Assembly (NCBI GenBank): GCA_964058845.1
Contig: CAXKVR010000001.1
Coordinates: 248,001-312,000 of the forward strand
Reading direction: 5' to 3'
Length of the DNA stretch: 64,000 bases
From: Carex sylvatica
Lineage: Eukaryota; Streptophyta; Magnoliopsida; Poales; Cyperaceae
The notes under the pieces: model-generated
What the model saw: only the letters and a program-made list of their open reading frames with translations
What the model was told of the DNA's origin: nothing
Database searches by the model: none
Position numbers and translations under genes: made by a program
In this document: one piece after another, positions 23,701-36,760 of the stretch
How the letters are laid out: every line of letters starts with the position of its first letter
Position numbering within the stretch: position 1 is the stretch's first letter

Positions 23701-24600
23701 TTTTTTTGCAAACTTTCATGCCCGTAGACTTTTATTACTTTACTCAAAATCACTTACATCAGGTTACAAAGATACATGTATCCAGTATAACCCTCTTCGA
23801 GTGCACTACCCCCTTGGCTAAATAGTTAGCCATCGCATTGTGGCTTTGACCAATATGTGTACACTCAAATTCATTCTCCTTTAGCAATCCCCAAATTTCA
23901 TGTATCTCTTTATATGAGAAACCTAAGCTGAATTGGTCTGATCATTCTGTAGCAGTCAATTAATGTTGATATAACCCTTTTACTTTTATAATGTTAACAA
24001 CTCTGTACTCTCTTACTGTTAGAAAATAGGCACCAACGAGGGTTTATGGAAGGAGTACCAGTATTGGTATTGGCATTGATACTCTGTACAGTACTGGTAC
24101 TACCTGGCACTGACTGGTACACTGTACCGGATGGGCAAAACGTGCTGGTACTGACTGGAAGAAGTGATCCAGTTTCATCGTAACATACTTATTTAGTATT
24201 ATACAACAATAATTTCAAATGTATACTTCTGATTTTTCCTAAATTCGTTTGCAATCAAGAACAACAAATGTTTAAGAAGAACCTTGGACAAGAAAATCTG
24301 CCATCTGTTATAATAACAGACAGAGAACAAACATTTATATATGTACAGCAGTTACCTTTTTTATTGTTAATTTGTCTTTCAGAAAATTAATTTTGTTGTC
24401 GGTGATCAATGTTTACAATAACAACAATTATTTTTCTCTAGCATCATGTACCTAATATGACTTGTCTGATGACACAAGTGTAATATTTGCAAAACCACAA
24501 AGAAACTTTTTGAGTGTGAGTTACATATAAAAAATGTTGGATGTCGCCTATACATAAAAAAAAAGAACATATTGTAGCAAGTTCTTAACTAAACTGTCAT
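23701..24600. other. Repeat-rich stretch, no gene
   Basis: Includes a GTACTGGTAC-type block at 24,040-24,170 and otherwise AT-rich unique sequence. Confidence 0.4.
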
Positions 24601-25363
24601 ACATGATGTATCCCAAATAGAACAACAGCCTACATGCCTCATCTCTATGCTACCTTTGAAGAAACTTGCATTCATCCTCCTAACTGTGACGTTCCATGTG
24701 AGCAAACTATCTCGGTCTTGTCTGGTGAGAAAGCATAGCTGCACGTTGCACAATCAGCATCATGGTGATCCTTTCCAGACCCCCATACAGTCCTTTCCAC
24801 GACTTGCACAAATGTTTTATATCATTAATCCTACACCCAAAGGAGCACTGAATAAGTTTCGTTAATGCATCCATTATGTCGGGAAGACCGGCCGGCTTTG
24901 CCTCTTTGCCATTTCTGAGGAAGTTGCTAAAGAATAATAAAAAAATTGGTTTGAATGTTAATAAAAATAAAATAGTGAATGTTTGTATTTTAAAAAAAAA
25001 TTTAATAAAAAAAATTGAATGAAAGAAGGTATTTGCAGATATTTAGGAAATGCAAGGGGTTATACACACTCTAAATTACCCACCTAACAAATTTGAGATG
25101 AATTTTCAATCGGCTAGCCAAAGTTGTTCACAAGAAAAGGACTTGTACAGTCTAGTATATATGTTGATCAGGCAGAGAATAAAAAAATAGCTCATAATCA
25201 CAATTAAGATTATTAGCAATAAAAAATCAAATAATTAAATTATATATACTTTTTTACGTGCAATGATAAAGGCACAGCTCAATTAATTTATTGCTACATA
25301 ATATTGTATAGAAACTTATTAATTATGAAAAGTAATTTTGAGAAGATGAAATAATATTTCACT
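24600..25363 (+). repeat. Array unit block shared with both window ends
   Basis: The phrases CGACTTGCACAAATGTTTTAT, TTTCTGAGGAAGTTGCT, ATGCAAGGGGTT and GGCAGAGAATAAAA recur at 300-1,080 and, inverted, at 62,700-63,240. A 72-residue frame at 24,647 starts with a hydrophobic stretch (KKLAFILLTVTFHVS). I do not recognise it, and sister copies do not preserve it, so I do not call it a gene. Confidence 0.55.
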
Positions 25364-25600
25364 ACCTTCATAAGTTTCCTCCAAAGTCTCAAATATTTTG
25401 CAAATTCAATACAAATTTGCAGATTTTTTTTTTTATATACAAAATAATGTATTGTATAAGATTTATGATTCAGCCCACGTGAACAAACAGTGAAACAGAT
25501 GGGTAGAAACTCTTTGAAAGTCTATATATATAAGAAAGATTGAAAAATTAAAATAAGAGAATCATTTAAAAGTTATGAACATTGTTAGATAATTCACACA
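25364..25600 (+). repeat. Promoter-like module copy 4 (type B)
   Basis: ACCTTCATAAGTTTCCTCC, then GTCTATATATATAAG near 25,520, then ATCATTTAAAAGTTATGAAC and GTTAGATAATTCACAC (to 25,600). Confidence 0.7.
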
Positions 25601-27004
25601 AAAAGCCTAACCTACAAAATTATACCACATAAATGACTAAAATTGTTATCAATTAGATCTAGATTTTAGTTCTTTCTTGTCACGCTTTACGTCGTAATAT
25701 TTGTAAAACTTGTAATTAATGATATAGTTGGTTGGCAGCCGCAACTTTAAAAGTTCACCATTTTTATTTGGTGCAGATTACACAAATATTACTTAAAATA
25801 CAATTTCATGTTAATTGTATTGTTTGGTGACAACAACTGGCCACAATATATTGGTTCAGTGCTAGAAAATGATGCCACGATAAATGAAAATATCATCAAC
25901 TTGATACAAATTAAAAACTTTTATCATCAAAGCAATAATTTTAAAATTGTAAGGACTAAAATGGTAAACAACAATATCATCAACTTCCTACCAGAGATGA
26001 TTTCAAATAAGAAAGATTCCACATATATATATATATATATATTTGGTTATAAATTCCCGTTAATAGGATGAAATCGTGCCTCTTTATGCAACAGTTGCAA
26101 ATTCTGAAATTAACGCTGCTGACTTTTCACCTTTTTTTTCTTGGATTGGGGATCAATTTGCAAAAATCTAAATTAATTAGTACATCTACTTGGCCTCAAT
26201 TCAATGATCAATGTGCCGTTGTAAAATAAGAAAATTTAATTTCTCGTTGCTGATTCAAAATTAAGTTCAGTGAAAGATTGAGTGGTTAGAAGACTAAGCA
26301 TATCTCTATTCCTCCCAAAAGATGTGCAAAATTAAAGCGCCTCCAAAAATGAAAGATAAGTGTGTATCTCGTTTGTTTTAATCATAAATTATATACAAAA
26401 TTCCGACTGTCAATTGAGTACGATTCTAAGAGGAGTTACAATTTGAACGATAATTAGCATGCCTCGTGAAAAAAGGAAAAATATATTTATAACTATATAA
26501 TATTTCGGTGGAAGGAATAGAGAACAATTGACAATCATTTTTTTTCAAACAAGACAAAATATGATGTTTTACTCAAAATGTGAGAACAAAGATACAATCA
26601 TTCAAATTAAGATTCAAATTAAGATATTTAAATCCGAAGCGTATAATTATTAATTAATAAGAATAACATAGTTACTTATGAAGATTACAAAATTATAATT
26701 TGATCACAATTGGTCATGATTAATTATAATTAGCATTACATAAACATGACGTCAATTTCTGTATAAGTGGATCATCTATAGTCAGGGATGCTTTTACTTT
26801 AATTAACATATTGATAAGTCTATAATGAATCATTTTCTTCAAGGTGTGTTCCATTCAGTAAAAAATTATGTAAATTACTTTTACTTTCCATTTGATAAGA
26901 TTTGAGTATTTACTTGTCTAACGTACTTTTCACAATATTTTATGAGTGCTCCCATATCAAATTTTTTTTGTTAGCATCTTACTTCAAGTATTCCATTAGG
27001 CCTG

Positions 27005-27194
27005 ACATTTATTTGTTTCCTCCCAGATCTCAAATTTTGTGAACTTTAAAAGCGTCAAAAGTACTATAAATATAAAATAGTGAATTAGTTATTACAGATC
27101 ATTTAATATCTCTGATTCAAGTCTATATATAGCAAATATGATCTTGGAAAATCATTTGAAAGCTATGAATAGTGTTAGATATATAGATCACACA
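27005..27194 (+). repeat. Promoter-like module copy 5 (type G)
   Basis: ATTTATTTGTTTCCTCC, then GTCTATATATAGCAAAT (27,121-27,137), then AATCATTTGAAAGCTATGAA and GTTAGATATATAGATCACAC (27,150-27,193). Confidence 0.7.
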
Positions 27195-28581
27195 AAATAA
27201 CTAAACAACAGAACTAAAGGTCCTCAAAAGTATGACTAAGATTTTTTAATTAGTACAATCTCAAACAAACAAAAGTAATGATTGTTCACTTTTAGATGTG
27301 AAACCGGCCTGATTTTACTTAAATAGACCAATTTCACACTTCACATTTACCTGCAAATCTTGATAAAAGGACCTCCAAAAAATCTTATAATATAAACTAA
27401 AAGAAACCCAACCAAAATCTCAGTCATTGAAAAGCAACAAATTCACCAACTTTGCAACGTCTGAGGCCTGAACTTCATTAAAAAGAAACAAACTAGTGAC
27501 AACAACATCATAAGCAAACTAAGAATAATTAACATTGATTTCGTGTTTATGTGTAAAGGTTGTCCGGATGAGAATTCTTAATTAACAGATATCAAAATAA
27601 AATAAAAAAGACGTACAAACAAAAAATTTCATAAAAAATGACGTACTAAGTTATTAACAACGTAACATTCACAATCTGCATAAAATTATTTAACACGATA
27701 ATTTTTACGAGATACTAAAGAGGACAATTTTCATTTATGAATTTAATAATTAAGTATGAACAAAAAAAACAGCATACATACAATTTGTAGTGAAGCACGA
27801 ATTGATTAAATAGTATAATTTTCAATTGGCGGAATAAGAAAGAAAACTTAGATATACAAATATAATGAATTCTCAATCACATATAGTATAATATAATTGA
27901 CTAAAACGAATTGACTTAAAATAGTCAATTTCTTTTGTGCGTTTGAAGAAACTTAAATGTTCGAATCAAATACGGCATCCCAAGCAAAGCTTTTGCTCGC
28001 CTAATTTTAAAATAGTAAATTTCTTTCTTGTCCCAGAGTTTGAAGAATACGGCATCCCATGCAAAGCTTTTGCTCACCTAATTTCTTTCTTGTCCTGACT
28101 GTGGCATAAAAATTGAGAAATCACCACTTGATGATCTCAATGCTTGAGCAAGATAACAAAAATTCTAACAAGTGTAAACATTTTGATATGCTCCTGAAAT
28201 TTACATTAGAAATAAAGAATAATTATTTTATTTTGCAGGTATACTTCAAATTAATACATTTTGTAAACATTTCCGAAGATTACGAATGTATAATTTGATC
28301 ACAATTGTCATAAGATCATAATGTAGATAGTATAAACATGACAGCAATTCATATATTTCTATATTCTGGGATGCTCTTCTTTGAATCTGTATGTTGAGAA
28401 ACATGAAATGAATCATAATATTTAAGTTGTAAATTTGTCAATAAAAAAATTATGTAGATTACTTTTGCTTTTCATTAAGAAGATTTGAGTATTTATTCAT
28501 TTAACGTACTACCTTTATTTGTTTCCTCCATTATTTCTTTTTCTTTGAATCATAATATTCTAATAATTTTCTTTTAAGCCC

Positions 28582-28810
28582 TTCCTTCATTTGTTTCCTC
28601 CAAGATCTCAAAGGGTGTGAACTAATTATAAGGGTGAACACTATCAATGTAAAATAATGAATTACTTATTAGAGATTATTTGATTTTTCCGATTCATTAG
28701 CACGTACAACACTATAAATAAATAACATGAAAGTCTATAAATAGTAAATATGTATGCATGGTTATGTAGAATCATTTGAAAGTTGTGAATAGTGTTAGAT
28801 AGATCACACA
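28582..28810 (+). repeat. Promoter-like module copy 6 (type G)
   Basis: CCTTCATTTGTTTCCTCC, GTCTATAAATAGTAAAT at 28,733, and the core AATCATTTGAAAGTTGTGAA with GTTAGATAGATCACAC (28,770-28,809). A second stand-alone TTTGTTTCCTCC box lies 65 bp upstream, near 28,520. Confidence 0.75.
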
Positions 28811-29122
28811 ATAGAACTAGACAACCAAACTGGTCATAAAAGTATGAAAAAGATTTATTTTAATTAGTACAATCTTAAATGATATGTGTAGATGTCACTA
28901 TTGTTTGCTATGAAAAATGTATGAGATTAGCATATTACAAAAAAAAAATTAATATGTAAGGGTATTTAGATATTTACATCTTACAATATATATTTCCCTA
29001 TTTATTCTCAATCCTTCTCCAAAATAAATAATTGCTTCTTAAGATGGATTAAAGTTTTAATCCTTCATTCTCGAGAAGGCCACGTCGAACAAGCTCAAAG
29101 TAGAGTTCATTCACAACAACAA

Positions 29123-29211
29123 GGTAGACACTTTTCGCAAAAAAAAAAACACATTTATAACGGTATTCCGTCGCAAAAAGTAATTTTTTACTCTCGCAAA
29201 AAGTGTCTACA
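29123..29211. mobile_element. Short palindromic MITE, copy 2
   Basis: GGTAGACACTTTTCGCAAAA is mirrored by CTCGCAAAAAGTGTCTAC within 90 bp, with GGTATTCCGTCGC in the middle. Related to 16,743-16,884. Confidence 0.55.
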
Positions 29212-29727
29212 TTAATGTTGATATGATTTTTTTGAATGTTAACGGTTCTACCATAACAATTGTATTGATTAAAAAAGCATATTTACAAAGTCCTAAGCTT
29301 GTCTGCACCTCCTCTCTATCCACACACAAGTAGAGTTCATTAAAATATGAAAAATATTTTTTTATTAGTACAATCTTAAACAATTAAAAATAATGGTTGG
29401 TCCAGGGCCTTAATGATGAGATCGGCCTGTTTTAACAAAATGGGCCAAGAGCCCTTTTTTGTACATCTATTTCTTTTGTGTTATTTCTTTATCAGAAATT
29501 TATTATTTTTGTTCCAATAATATTCTTTTAGGAATCATACTCCATATTATTTGTTTCTGTACCTATCTAACTATAACGAATACACATAAATAGAGATATT
29601 GCACGTTTACTAGCGACACAAAGTACAACAAAAGAATACACACGTACGCTAAACCGCTATAATTTTAACGAATACACATAAGTTTATATTAATTAGTCCA
29701 CCGTCTTTCTGCCTCATCCGGAATCTA

Positions 29728-29761
29728 GACCGTTGAGATATTTCAATCGAGTAGACCGTTG
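29728..29761 (+). promoter_or_regulatory. Two MSA-like (mitosis-specific activator) cores
   Basis: CCGTTGA occurs twice (cores at 29,730 and 29,756), 26 bp apart. Its complement, TCAACGG, contains AACGG, the core bound by MYB3R factors in promoters of plant G2/M genes. Both lie within 55 bp upstream of a TATA box and about 180-210 bp before the cyclin ATG, as in typical plant cyclin B promoters. Confidence 0.6.
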
Positions 29762-29780
29762 AAGGCTCCGCTAAACCCCT

Positions 29781-29792
29781 TATATATATATA
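29781..29792 (+). promoter_or_regulatory. TATA box of the cyclin B gene
   Basis: TATATATATATA sits about 150 bp before ATG 29,941. The intervening leader is AG-rich and contains no other ATG-GCT context. Confidence 0.55.
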
Positions 29793-30297
29793 TTCTTAAC
29801 ATTCCATTCACACTTTCACAGGGAAAGAAAATATTCAGGAGAGAACATTTCTATGAAAGGTTTAGGGAGAGAACTAGAGAGATAAAGAAGAGAAAAACAA
29901 AAATCAAGACCTCCATTTCTTTTTCTCTTGTAATTCAACAATGGCTGCGAATGTAAAGAGACATGCATGGGGGGAGAAGTTGGGGCTCCGGCCCCTTCCA
30001 GACACTTTTCCTTCAATGATCTTACGATTTTTTAAGAGAAAAGACAAGGAGATGAATTCCCTGGCTACCACAAATCGAAGTATGATCTTGCAACAGCAGA
30101 GAGGATATATATCTAAATTGGATGTGTTTTCTTTGGTTTTGTGGATTTCTAATTTTGACTTACGGATCGACAGTGCTCGATTTGTTCTTGATCGAGCTAT
30201 TGTTTGATTTGGCCCTAAATCCCCTTCTCTTCTTTTATGAAAAAAAGTGGTGTATGCATGTCACCACATATATATTACTTTCCTTCACAAAAGAAAC

Positions 30298-30529
30298 TGT
30301 TGACTATTAAGTTGGATAGTAGAAGAGAGGGGTAGACTAATTTCTTTTATTCAAAAACTTATTACTCTCACTCACTTATCTCATACAATCACGGACGCTT
30401 ATACACACATGAGCCACTATCTATTTATACTAACTATATGGCGGTACGTAATAGACATTTCTAGATTTTACTTACTACTTCCACCGACTTTAGTTTTAAG
30501 TCTTTCTAGATTATACATGATATTCTACA
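30298..30529 (+). mobile_element. Possible short solo LTR in a cyclin intron
   Basis: The segment runs TGTTGACTATTAAG...TATTCTACA (TG...CA ends) and has the composition of a copia-type LTR. No matching 5-bp flanks are visible, so it may be old or misbounded. Confidence 0.35.
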
Positions 30530-31429
30530 AATTTATAATCTTTTATTGTATTCTCCTGTTCTGTTTCAAGCAGGAGATTTGGTAGAAGAACCTTCACAAC
30601 TATGATGGAAACCAAGACGTTGCTGCTTCCAACAAAGTATCTAATCCTGTTCTATGTCAGAATTAATTTTCTTTTGTAATTTTTAGAGTCAGATTCTCAA
30701 ACTTAACATAGTCTAACCAGAATAAACCCAAGCATAAAATTAACCATGTAATGTAACCTATGTAACATTTTTTTATTTAATATTTCCTTCAGCTGACAGC
30801 TATATTTCCATCTGACAAACAAGCAGCACTGAAACCTGCCACAAAGAAGCCGGTTAAGCTGGTCCCCGAACAAAATGAAGATATTAATTTGGACTCTCGT
30901 TCTGATGACAGCATAAAACAAATGTCTATTTCTGTTTCAAGGCCTAAGATGAGACGAGACGATTCACTCACTTCTGTTCTATCAGCCCGTAGCAAGGTGC
31001 TTTTCAATTACCAGTAATTCCCTCACCTTTGTTTCAGTTTCATAAATAAAACCAAGTAATGACAGAGTTTATTGTGTTTATTCAGGTAGCCTACGGTATC
31101 AGTGAGAAATCAAATCCAGAAATTGACGAAATAGATTTACCAGATGTATTTAAGCACCTAGTTGTCGTGGAGGATGTTCAGGACTTGTATACTTTTTACA
31201 AGCAACAACAGGTATTTTCTTTTTCAATTTATGAAATGTACCAATACAGTACTTTCTAACAAGTAAACTTCAGTTCTTTTCTTTATATGTTCAAACTTCA
31301 AACAGCATGTCGGTAGGCCAATTGACTACGTACATGGAAAAGCAGCCGCACATCAACCCAAAAATGAGAGCAATTCTGGTTGATTGGATAATCGATGTGC
31401 ATTTTAGATATAATATGTTACCAAAGACT

Positions 31430-32053
31430 ATATTAAACTTTATAAAATCAGATAATAATTAAACTTTGTTATATAATACCAAATAAATCCAATAAATAAA
31501 TAACAATAAATAAATAAGGTTGAAACAATAGTACCCGGATCGTGTGTACGAAACACTGTCCTTAAGCGAATTCCTCTCTACCGTACAAAATGGAACCGCA
31601 ACCAAGATAATCCGGAGTTGTTAACTTCTTAGGACACGACCTTGGAAGTGATTGACGATAACTCCGCAATAACCAGCAATTTGTTGAATAATAATAATTT
31701 GGAAATATAATTTGGGAATATATATCAATTTGGAGTATGATATAGAATGATATATATTGTATAAAAAAATGAATAGATGTGTATGGGACAGAAGAGATTA
31801 TCGGAGAGAAAATTAAGTTATCAAAAATCCTGTAAGATATTTATAAGGAAATCACAACGGCTAGTATAGCAAGTGAAGTACATATGCCAACTTAATTACA
31901 ACATGCACACTAATGACTCTTTAATAAAAATGCACACTAATGACTCTTTAATAAAAAGGTGCCAGTCTGTTGACAGATTTTCAACGGTAATAAAATATAA
32001 TGATAAAAAAATATTGTATATCCAATTTTGAGTTTTTATATAAATAGAAATAA
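31430..32053. mobile_element. ~620-bp insertion splitting the cyclin box
   Basis: The cyclin frame breaks after ...MLPKT and resumes at FNTIYIID. There is no GT directly after the break, and an in-frame TAA directly precedes the resumption, so an ordinary intron does not explain it. TTAAACTTTATA at the left and its rough inverse TAAATGTTTAA at the right hint at terminal repeats. Inside are an (AATA)n tract and a 25-bp exact tandem duplication (TGCACACTAATGACTC, 31,907-31,957). The class is unknown. Confidence 0.5.
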
Positions 32054-32969
32054 ATGTTTAACACAATCTACATAATCGACTGGTACCTCTCTCTAGATGG
32101 CGTAAAAAGATTGCAGCTTGTTGGCCTGTGTGCATTATTAATTGCTTGCAAGTACGAAGAACTCAAGACTCCTCGGGTATGCAACAAAATATGCCCTTTC
32201 TTTCGAATTCTCAAAATTATTGCTGGGCGAATTTGCCAATTTTAAACTAAACTAAAGCATTGTGTTCATGTAGGTGAATGATTTAATGGATATTGCATTC
32301 AATCAGTATACAAGAGAGGATATTCTGGGGATGGAAAAGACGATCCTAAACAAGCTTGACTGGTACCTAACTGTACCAACAGCCTATATGTTCTTGGTCC
32401 GGTTCGCGAAGGTAGCCAAAGCTGACCAGGAGGTATTGCATGCCATCAATCTCCTCATTCTTTTTTTTTTCTGAGTTGCAAGTTAATCATTTGAATTTTG
32501 AAAATGTTGTTTAAATTTGACAGTTGGAGCACATGATTTACTTTCTTGCTGAGTTGGGGTTGATGCAGTATGACCTGATCAAGTACTACCCCTCCATGGT
32601 GGCAGCCTCAGCTGTGTACACAGCTCGTTGCACTCTAGGGAAGTCCCCTCGATTCTCTGGACAAGTGCCCTTGAGCACCACACCTCCTTCTCTGAGCCCC
32701 AGCTACTGTAAGCGTGCCATCACAAATTCACAATTCCACTATTTTTTTTTTTTTGTGTACGTTTTTAAATTTCTTCACTTATTTGTTTGTTTTGTACGTG
32801 TAGAGAATGTGCACGAGTACTGGTGAAAGCTTATTGTGCTGCGCCAGGTAGTAAATTGAAGGTGGTTTATCAGAAGTATATGCTTCAACAATTCGGAGGT
32901 GTCACGTGCTACCGATCCGCAATGTGTCTGATTGAGGTGCCAAAGTCTAGGGAGCCTTATTTTTCTTGA

Positions 32970-35512
32970 GGGAAGAATGACATTTATCTTCTTCTTGCAA
33001 TCAATGCTGGCTTCAACTCATGTGTTTTGCGTCATATGTTCAATCTTTAAATTCTCACTCTGAATACATTTGCACGAGGATTTTTTTCATGTTAAAAAAC
33101 GACACTGAATTATGTAGATGATTTTGATAATCTGGAGTCACTTCATTCAATCTTTAGTTGAATTCATATCTTTCGCTTTAAGCTAAATGTTTGAACTCTC
33201 CTTCTAGCCCTGAGTTTATTTTGATGTTTGATTATCCTTTCATAACAACAGATTTGAATTATTACATTGATTATTGAATTTACAACCAATTTATAATAAC
33301 AACAAATTTGGATACATCGATCATATTGAACATGAAACCGGAACCACTTTATAAATTTTATACAAATATAACCTCAAATCTTTAGTGGAAAACAGTTTAC
33401 ATTAGTTGAATTAAATTAACTTTTCTGTTTGAATAATTTGCATTACCGCCACCCTTAATTTAAAAAATAAGTATTGCCAGTAGTGAATCTATGTGTATTG
33501 ATAAGGGTACTAAGTCACTCCTATAATTTTAAAATTTTAATTATGCATATTAAAATTTAATTGTTTTAATGTTCTTAAAACTTTTAATTTGTATACTTCA
33601 AGTCTCTTCATAAAATGTTGAATGTTACTTGTAGCCTAGCGATTAGAGTTATATTTTGTAGTTGTGAAAACTTGAGTTCAAATTACAGCCACCACATATT
33701 GTGCATTTTAATCTAAAAGAAGAAAAATAACTCACATTTCACGTATCATCCTTTTAGTATTGCCAATTATAATCTAAAAGAAGAAAAAATAACTCACATT
33801 TCACGTATGAGGTTGCTAATTTAAAAAATTGTGTATAATTCTTATTTTTTTTAGAAAAATATGGTTACCTTATATTTGAATTCATACCAAAAAAAACACT
33901 CTACGTTTACCAATATACAAAAAAAACATTACATTACAAAAAAAAATGAAATTATGCACAACACATATCAATATAAACTACATTTATAATATATTACATT
34001 ACACAAATAAAATATGAATTTATTCATTACAAACATTTTTTCATGTACTTTATGTGGTCAGATATAATTGAAAATGAGACACTATGTAAAAAGTCAGAAA
34101 GTGCTTCCTAATTAAGAAATACACTAACTGAGAAAAATAATTTATCCTACCACGGCACTCAATTGGTTTATCAGCAACAATAACTCTCTCTAAAAAAAAA
34201 AAAAATCAAACAATTAATTAGATCTAATTTTTTTTAAAATTTGAACAAAACATAACAAATTATTTAAAATTTTGAGAAATAAAATTATCTTAATATGCTC
34301 GCAATTTTTCCATTTTGCATCCATTTTCTCATATCAAAACAAGATTTAGATATTCATTTTTAATTTACTCCAATATCCAATAAAAATAATAACTTCCTAA
34401 ATTTTAAGTAGAACAATGTCAATGTTAATTATCATCTCATAAATTTGAACAATCAAATTAATAAGTATCCCAAAAGTACTATGTCACCAGGACCCCAAGA
34501 AAATTATACAGCCTGTTTGCATGAGCATATTTATTAGCAGTTCACACAATATGCCAATTGATAGTCATGAATATGTTGTGTAAATTAAATACATTTATTA
34601 TTTTCATATAGTTGGTAAGTTCAAAATTCAAAACATGTATCTTTACCGTGTTGTCAAATTTGATTGAACGTGCTCATGAAAAATAATGTCATCCATATTT
34701 GGATTAATTTTTGCTAATAGCACAATTAAGACTTAATTATTGTGCGATTGAAAGATTCTAACTAAAACATACAAAAATGGTATCTTTGAGACCCAATTGT
34801 ATGATACGTTGATACCCAAAAAAAAAAAAATAAGTGCAAGTTTTACAATGATGTCAATTAAATTTTAAAAATAACTAAATAAAAGATTAAATAAATAAAA
34901 TGGGATTGAAAGAAAGGTGTTAAGTTTTTATGGGAAAATTGGATATTATGATATATATTTTGATGGGGAAGACCCCAAAAAACTAAAAACAAAATTCAAC
35001 TTTTATTTGCAATATATTAATTCGCTCACTATTTATAATATATTAATATGTTCAAGATTTGAATATAACTCGATGAGTTTTCAAATTTCATAATACCATG
35101 ATATAATTCAGAAATAATTTATCATTTAGTATATATAAATACATCAAAATTCAAGTTTACAAAAAAAAAAATCTACAAATAAGTGAATTATTCATAAAAT
35201 TTAAAAAACTGTTAATAATTCAAAACTTTCTAATTCATTTATTCATTTAAAAATATATTAAAAATAATTAGTAAACTTTATTACAATGATTTATAACTCC
35301 TTCAGAGTGTATAGTACTTGAATGCAACGAAGTAGGTCAAATTTAATTGTGCTCGGTTAGACGTACGTGTCAGATTCTGGGAAGAATTCGCATCTCGCAT
35401 AATTTGCGTAACTTTATAGAAAATCAGAACCATTCAAATACATTCTGCACGAATCTCCAAATCAGCACCGGACGTCACGCAAAATATGCACTCGTTCTGG
35501 GAATCCATATCA
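32970..35512. other. Gene-free AT-rich stretch
   Basis: No coding frame of note. A duplicated phrase AATCTAAAAGAAGAAAAA.TAACTCACATTTCACGTAT occurs at about 33,710 and 33,771. The rest is AT-rich single-copy-looking sequence. Confidence 0.45.
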
Positions 35513-35520
35513 CCTTTAAG

Positions 35521-36306
35521 CAGGGTTCTATATAGTTAGCTATAGCGGCGTTATAATTTTTTCGGACCATAAACGCTACGCTATGAGATAAAAGTGCGCT
35601 AACTCAGCTACTACCGCTATAACTGTAATAGCTGACCGCTATTACCGCTAAATGCGACGCGCTATTGCTATCGCTATGCTACATGGGTTTTTTTTTTTTA
35701 CAATTTATATGGACTTCTGTTCTTCTATTTCTATTTTTAATTCTACATTATCTTTTACGATAAGCATACTAAACCAAATTATATGCTTCTGTTTTTATTT
35801 GTGCATAATTTATTCTCTCATTCTATATTGAGAAATATTTAAATATTAATTCTTCATTTTAATTGCTCTTTGTATAGTATTCATTTGTAAAAGTATTATC
35901 ATTCGTTTCAATTAAAAGCTGATTTTGATTATTAGTATTATTATAATATATAAAATATTTAAATATGTATACTGACTTCATTTACCTTATAAAATTAATT
36001 ATTCTTTGTCTATTATAATATGTAATACTATGTAATATCAACTATTAAATAATATTACTTTTTAGATTCATTTTTTCTTTCTTATTTGCATAATTGATAA
36101 AAAGTATAGACTTAGATTAGTTGTGATTTAGTTGTTACCTCAATTCTCCTATTGATTATATTGATAATCAGTAGAAATATAGAATATAAAATTTGAAAAG
36201 AAAAAAACGCTATGTATGATAGCTTTCGCTATAGCTATGCTATTCGCAATAGCTTTTTTTTTTTTGTCTTCTCGCTATGCCGCTATAATCGCTATTTAGA
36301 ACCTTG
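35521..36306. mobile_element. Non-autonomous hAT element rich in GCTATAGC
   Basis: The ends are CAGGGTTCTA and (inverted) CAAGGTTCTA. Flanks are CCTTTAAG on the left and CCTTTTAAG on the right, a near-perfect 8-bp duplication. Subterminal regions carry many CGCTAT and ATAGCG words in opposite orientation. There is no transposase. A related fragment lies at 36,610-36,760. Confidence 0.78.
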
Positions 36307-36609
36307 CCTTTTAAGTAACTTAAATTTGGAGTTTAGATCCGGAATGTCAGATTATTTTTGATACAAATATTAAAATAGCTCTGTAAGTTCCATGTCAAGT
36401 CAGATTGTTCCGAATGACAGTCTGAATATAAACTCAAAATTGGAGTTACTTTAGAGGATCAGATCCTTTGGTGTGCAAATGGAGTTGCAACACATTCATT
36501 CCAAATGGTAGCAACAGCTCTGCTGAGTCTACTCCAGTTGTCGGATCAGGGTATGCCTTTACTCGGAATATGAGCCTTTCTACAATTATCAGTTTCACAT
36601 GACTTTCTA

Positions 36610-36760
36610 AATAACGCGCTATAACATTTTCAAACCATTAAAGTTATGACGCTATTGACGCTATAGCGTACTATTCTGTGCTATAACGACACTACATGAA
36701 CATAGCGTTGTTTTCTTAACCGTTCCGCTATGACACGATAAATGCTATCTAAACCTTTGA
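36610..36760. mobile_element. Fragment related to the GCTATAGC hAT family
   Basis: Contains ACGCGCTATAAC, GACGCTATAGCG, GTGCTATAACGAC and CCGCTATGACACG and ends with AAATGCTATCTAAACC, similar to the 3' end of the element at 35,521. No complete left end was found. Confidence 0.5.

Larger units (their letters stand above)
29941..32969 (+). pseudogene. B1-type mitotic cyclin, disabled
   Basis: Exon-like pieces in order: a putative first exon at 29,941 (ATG in AACAATGGC context, protein not recognised); about 30,582-30,639; 30,793-30,996 (ends TSVLSARSK, a CYCB1 hallmark); 31,086-31,211 (VVEDVQDLYTFYKQQQ); 31,306 to about 31,430 (KMRAILVDWIIDVH, cyclin box start); about 32,054-32,176 (RLQLVGLCALLIACKYEEL); 32,274-32,432 (MEKTILNKLDWYLTVPT); 32,524-32,707 (LAELGLMQY, PSMVAASAVY); 32,804-32,969 (SKLKVVYQKY). 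Splice sites are mostly GT-AG. Lesions: an in-frame TAG just before the second piece; four extra bases (GTAC) near 31,330; an insertion without usable splice sites at about 31,430-32,053; a frame change near 32,660; and Trp for the conserved Arg in the DRYLS motif. Intact relatives bind CDKs at G2/M. A sequencing error could explain one lesion, not all. Confidence 0.85.

Noticed and set aside
24647..24865. 72-residue frame with a hydrophobic start, a possible secreted peptide
   Set aside because: It lies in an array block whose sister copies do not keep the frame; no cysteine pattern or cleavage context supports a peptide gene.
30298..30529. Firm call of an LTR in the cyclin intron
   Set aside because: TG...CA ends are present but the flanking five bases do not match, so it is listed only at low confidence.
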